This document shows, piece after piece, positions 15,475-16,785 of a stretch of DNA of 16,785 nucleotides. Origin of the DNA: Candidatus Poseidoniales archaeon (lineage in GTDB: Archaea > Thermoplasmatota > Poseidoniia > Poseidoniales > Poseidoniaceae). Below the pieces are notes generated by a model that searched no databases, had not been told where the DNA came from, and worked only from the letters and a program-made list of their open reading frames with translations. Position numbers and translations under genes: made by a program. The DNA lies in the NCBI GenBank assembly GCA_003602535.1, contig QQSA01000004.1, forward strand, positions 1-16,785. The letters are read 5' to 3'. Within the stretch, counting starts at the first letter, position 1, and every line of letters begins with the position of its first letter.

Positions 15475-16137
15475 TCAAATTAATCCAAGCGCATCTTCAA
15501 TACGATTTAGTTCAGGACCAGTAGTTTCACGACCCGCAATAACACCATTATTTGATGCAGCTAAACCAGCGCCAACATAAGGAGAACCAAAGGCTACAGT
15601 TCCAACCATTGGTGGAACTTCGAGCACGCTTTCTATCATTCTTACTTCATCAGGATGAACATCAGGGTGCAATAAAACACCTTGATCATTGGCAACACCT
15701 AGTGACCCAACAACATCTTCGCCAGCAATTGAAGATACACCAACTGGAACTCCAAGTACCTCTGAAATAATTTCCAATCCATCATCAGGAATCGACGGAG
15801 ATGCGATGGCACCATTACCATTACACAAAATCAAATTGCCAGCAGTGTTTACACCACCTTCCATCACTACAACGTCTCCAAATGAGGTTAATGCATCGAT
15901 ATCCGATTCAGTAGCAATATCTGCGACAGCCAATCCTTTGGTCGTACCTGCAATAAGAGCACCTACAAGTGTAGATCCACCAATTGTCATTGGGTGCCTT
16001 TCTAGACCGAGATATTCATCGATACGTGAAAGTGCTTCATCGTTCAACTCATGGGGATGGAAAACAACATTGCCACAAACTGCGAGATATATCCCCACTT
16101 GGTCAGAACCAAGGATATCGCTAGTTGTAATTGGCAT
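15475..16137 (-). CDS. Translation initiation factor 6 (aIF6)
   Basis: aIF6 is the archaeal counterpart of eukaryotic eIF6. It binds the 50S subunit near L14 and the sarcin-ricin region and keeps subunits from joining too early. The 220-aa product shows the internal quasi-repeats of the pentein fold: GLAVADIATESDI, VVMEGGVNTAGNLILCNGNG, SLGVANDQGVLLHPDVHPDE and GLAASNNGVIAGRETTGPEL, given in part, with the family-typical LLHPDVHPDE and GRETTGPE. Length equals that of other archaeal aIF6. AGAAGGTGAG lies just upstream of the ATG. The gene lies about 60 nt behind the rRNA terminator hairpin, on the same strand as 23S and 5S rRNA, which suits a ribosome-maturation factor though the two are probably transcribed separately. 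Confidence 0.96.
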   Translation of the reverse strand: MPITTSDILGSDQVGIYLAVCGNVVFHPHELNDEALSRIDEYLGLERHPMTIGGSTLVGALIAGTTKGLAVADIATESDIDALTSFGDVVVMEGGVNTAGNLILCNGNGAIASPSIPDDGLEIISEVLGVPVGVSSIAGEDVVGSLGVANDQGVLLHPDVHPDEVRMIESVLEVPPMVGTVAFGSPYVGAGLAASNNGVIAGRETTGPELNRIEDALGLI

Positions 16138-16141
16138 GTTC

Positions 16142-16148
16142 TCACCTT
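16142..16148 (-). promoter_or_regulatory. Shine-Dalgarno of aIF6
   Basis: The minus strand reads AAGGTGA, four bases before the ATG at 16135-16137. It confirms the start and shows the aIF6 message has a leader. Confidence 0.75.
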
Positions 16149-16195
16149 CTGATATGAATAGGGTTCATTGTTCCTTTGGAATGGGTTTTGAAATT

Positions 16196-16232
16196 AAAAA
16201 AAGGCCGCAATCCGCAATTGCGGAATGCGGCC
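16196..16232 (-). terminator. Hairpin plus U7 terminator of the rRNA unit
   Basis: On the minus strand, GGCCGCA and TGCGGCC form a 7-bp GC-rich stem (16226-16232 with 16203-16209). After one T-T mismatch the stem continues for five more pairs around an AATT loop. It is followed at once by seven T (16196-16202) and then AATTT. This is the layout of a factor-independent bacterial terminator. It lies about 50 nt behind the 5S gene and ahead of aIF6. Confidence 0.85.
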
Positions 16233-16237
16233 GAATT

Positions 16238-16252
16238 GTTGCTCAGAGCAAC
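16238..16252 (-). repeat. Second hairpin behind 5S rRNA
   Basis: GTTGC and GCAAC pair around TCAGA on the plus strand (a mirror-complementary hairpin on the transcribed minus strand). It lies between the terminator hairpin and the hairpin next to 5S rRNA. Confidence 0.6.
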
Positions 16253-16261
16253 TGCGGGGAA

Positions 16262-16278
16262 TCTTTCCGAGGGAAAGA
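16262..16278 (-). repeat. First hairpin behind 5S rRNA
   Basis: TCTTTCC (16262-16268) and GGAAAGA (16272-16278) form a perfect 7-bp inverted repeat around a 3-nt loop, three bases from the 3' end of 5S rRNA. It may mark a 5S 3'-end processing site. Confidence 0.65.
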
Positions 16279-16281
16279 AGA

Positions 16282-16402
16282 GGGGCACAGTGACAGACAT
16301 TCCCGTGGGCTCTCGCACCACAGTACCAGAACTGACGCAGGTGGGCTTGACTTCCGGGTTCGGGATGGGACCGGGTAAACACCACCGCTATGACCGTGCA
16401 CC
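16282..16402 (-). rRNA. rrf: 5S ribosomal RNA
   Basis: The minus strand carries the 5S core: CATAGCGGTGG, then CCCGAACCCGGAAGTCAAGC and the CCCACC that closes the loop B/C region. The terminal stem pairs 16393-16402 with 16282-16291 over ten positions with one mismatch and one G-U pair, which sets the ends and a length of about 121 nt. It lies about 100 nt behind 23S rRNA on the same strand. Ends are set by the stem only and could shift by a base or two. Confidence 0.94.
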
Positions 16403-16502
16403 CATCTTCCTTCGAATCGGAAGTGGATACGATCCAGTGATTGGATCGCTTCTCAAATTGGCATGAACTTATGAATGAAGGGCACTCGCTAGTGCGGTGC
16501 AT
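16403..16502 (-). other. 23S-5S spacer with three short stems
   Basis: The roughly 100-nt transcribed spacer holds three simple inverted repeats: GCACT/AGTGC (16482-16495), CGATCCA/TGGATCG (16430-16448, 7 bp perfect) and CTTCC/GGAAG (16406-16423), the last next to the 5S 5' end. They may help process the precursor. No tRNA is present in the spacer. Confidence 0.6.
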
Positions 16503-16785
16503 ACACGAAAAGTAGTTGCGTCATAATTAGTGCTGCTGGACTGAACACGTCGCCGAAGCTTCGTGCTTACATCCGCAGTCTATCAATCTCGTCTTCTACG
16601 AGTTATGAATATGTGTCTCGTTTTTGGGGTGGCTTCGAGCTTAGATGCTTTCAGCTCTTATCCTTCAGGGCGTGGCTACCCAGCATTGCCTTATCAGACA
16701 ACTGGTAAACTAGTGGCCCCAAGCCCTCGTTCCTCTCGTACTAAAGGACCTCTTCCATCAGACACCTTACACGATTCTACCACCA
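16503..16785 (-). rRNA. rrl: 23S ribosomal RNA, 3' part (truncated by window end)
   Basis: The minus strand holds the 3' end of large-subunit rRNA. The sarcin-ricin sequence AGTACGAGAGGAAC (16729-16742), target of EF binding, is followed by GCTGAAAGCATCTAAGC (about 16640-16656). Then come GATTGATAGAC and the late ACTAAT near the 3' end (16526-16531). By comparison with E. coli 23S, the mature end falls about 20-25 nt after that, near 16503. The end is therefore approximate by several bases, and the 5' part of the gene lies beyond the window. Confidence 0.94.

Noticed and set aside
15689..16378. Plus-strand 229-aa reading frame
   Set aside because: It lies antisense to aIF6 and runs into 5S rRNA; Ser/Pro-rich composition is typical of an antisense shadow.
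16194..16502. Minus-strand 102-aa reading frame over 5S rRNA
   Set aside because: It is an accidental frame through 5S rRNA and its spacers.
1..16785. Mobile element, CRISPR array or defence island
   Set aside because: No transposase, integrase, terminal repeats, direct-repeat array or defence-type nuclease was seen; the content is largely housekeeping.

Overview
The window reads as archaeal chromosome. Rpo7, Spt4, S24e and S27ae form one cluster, and aIF6, the archaeal D-aminoacyl-tRNA deacylase DtdA and an HVO_0476-type zinc-finger protein are all present. Shine-Dalgarno sites are of the archaeal GGAGGTGA type. The moderately AT-rich DNA, very tight packing, a very large CARDB/FG-GAP membrane-anchored surface protein and a membrane-anchored subtilase together suggest a marine planktonic euryarchaeon of the Poseidoniales (Marine Group II). 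That assignment is an inference from gene content; no 16S gene is present to confirm it.

Layout, left to right. (1) 1-2276, plus strand: a 5'-truncated SufS-like cysteine desulfurase/class V aminotransferase, then 5 nt later a membrane-anchored S8 protease. (2) 2273-2953, minus: a small SAM-dependent methyltransferase. (3) 3046-3831, plus: the HVO_0476-family zinc-finger protein. (4) 3832-5760, minus: dtdA followed by proline dehydrogenase. (5) 5826-6686, plus: an unrecognised protein with a possible beta-propeller fold. (6) 6688-8005, minus: the operon rpo7-spt4-rps24e-rps27ae; the 56-codon rps27ae is easily missed. (7) 8006-8284: the largest non-coding gap, rich in inverted repeats. (8) 8285-14519, plus: a giant secreted, membrane-anchored multidomain protein and a small unrecognised protein. 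(9) 14516-16785, minus: the 3' part of 23S rRNA, then 5S rRNA, a hairpin/U-tract terminator, aIF6 and purC.

Most of the window is housekeeping: transcription (Rpo7, Spt4), translation (S24e, S27ae, aIF6, DtdA, rRNA), purine synthesis (PurC) and proline catabolism. The accessory part is the cell-surface material (giant protein, subtilase) and two unrecognised proteins. I found no mobile element, CRISPR array, tRNA or defence cassette, and no convincing new multi-gene system. The most interesting unexplained signals are in the non-coding DNA: the inverted-repeat array before the giant surface-protein gene, the bacterial-style terminator with extra hairpins after 5S rRNA, and a start-stop mini-ORF with its own ribosome binding site in front of the zinc-finger gene. 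In addition, all four convergent gene junctions have essentially no spacer.
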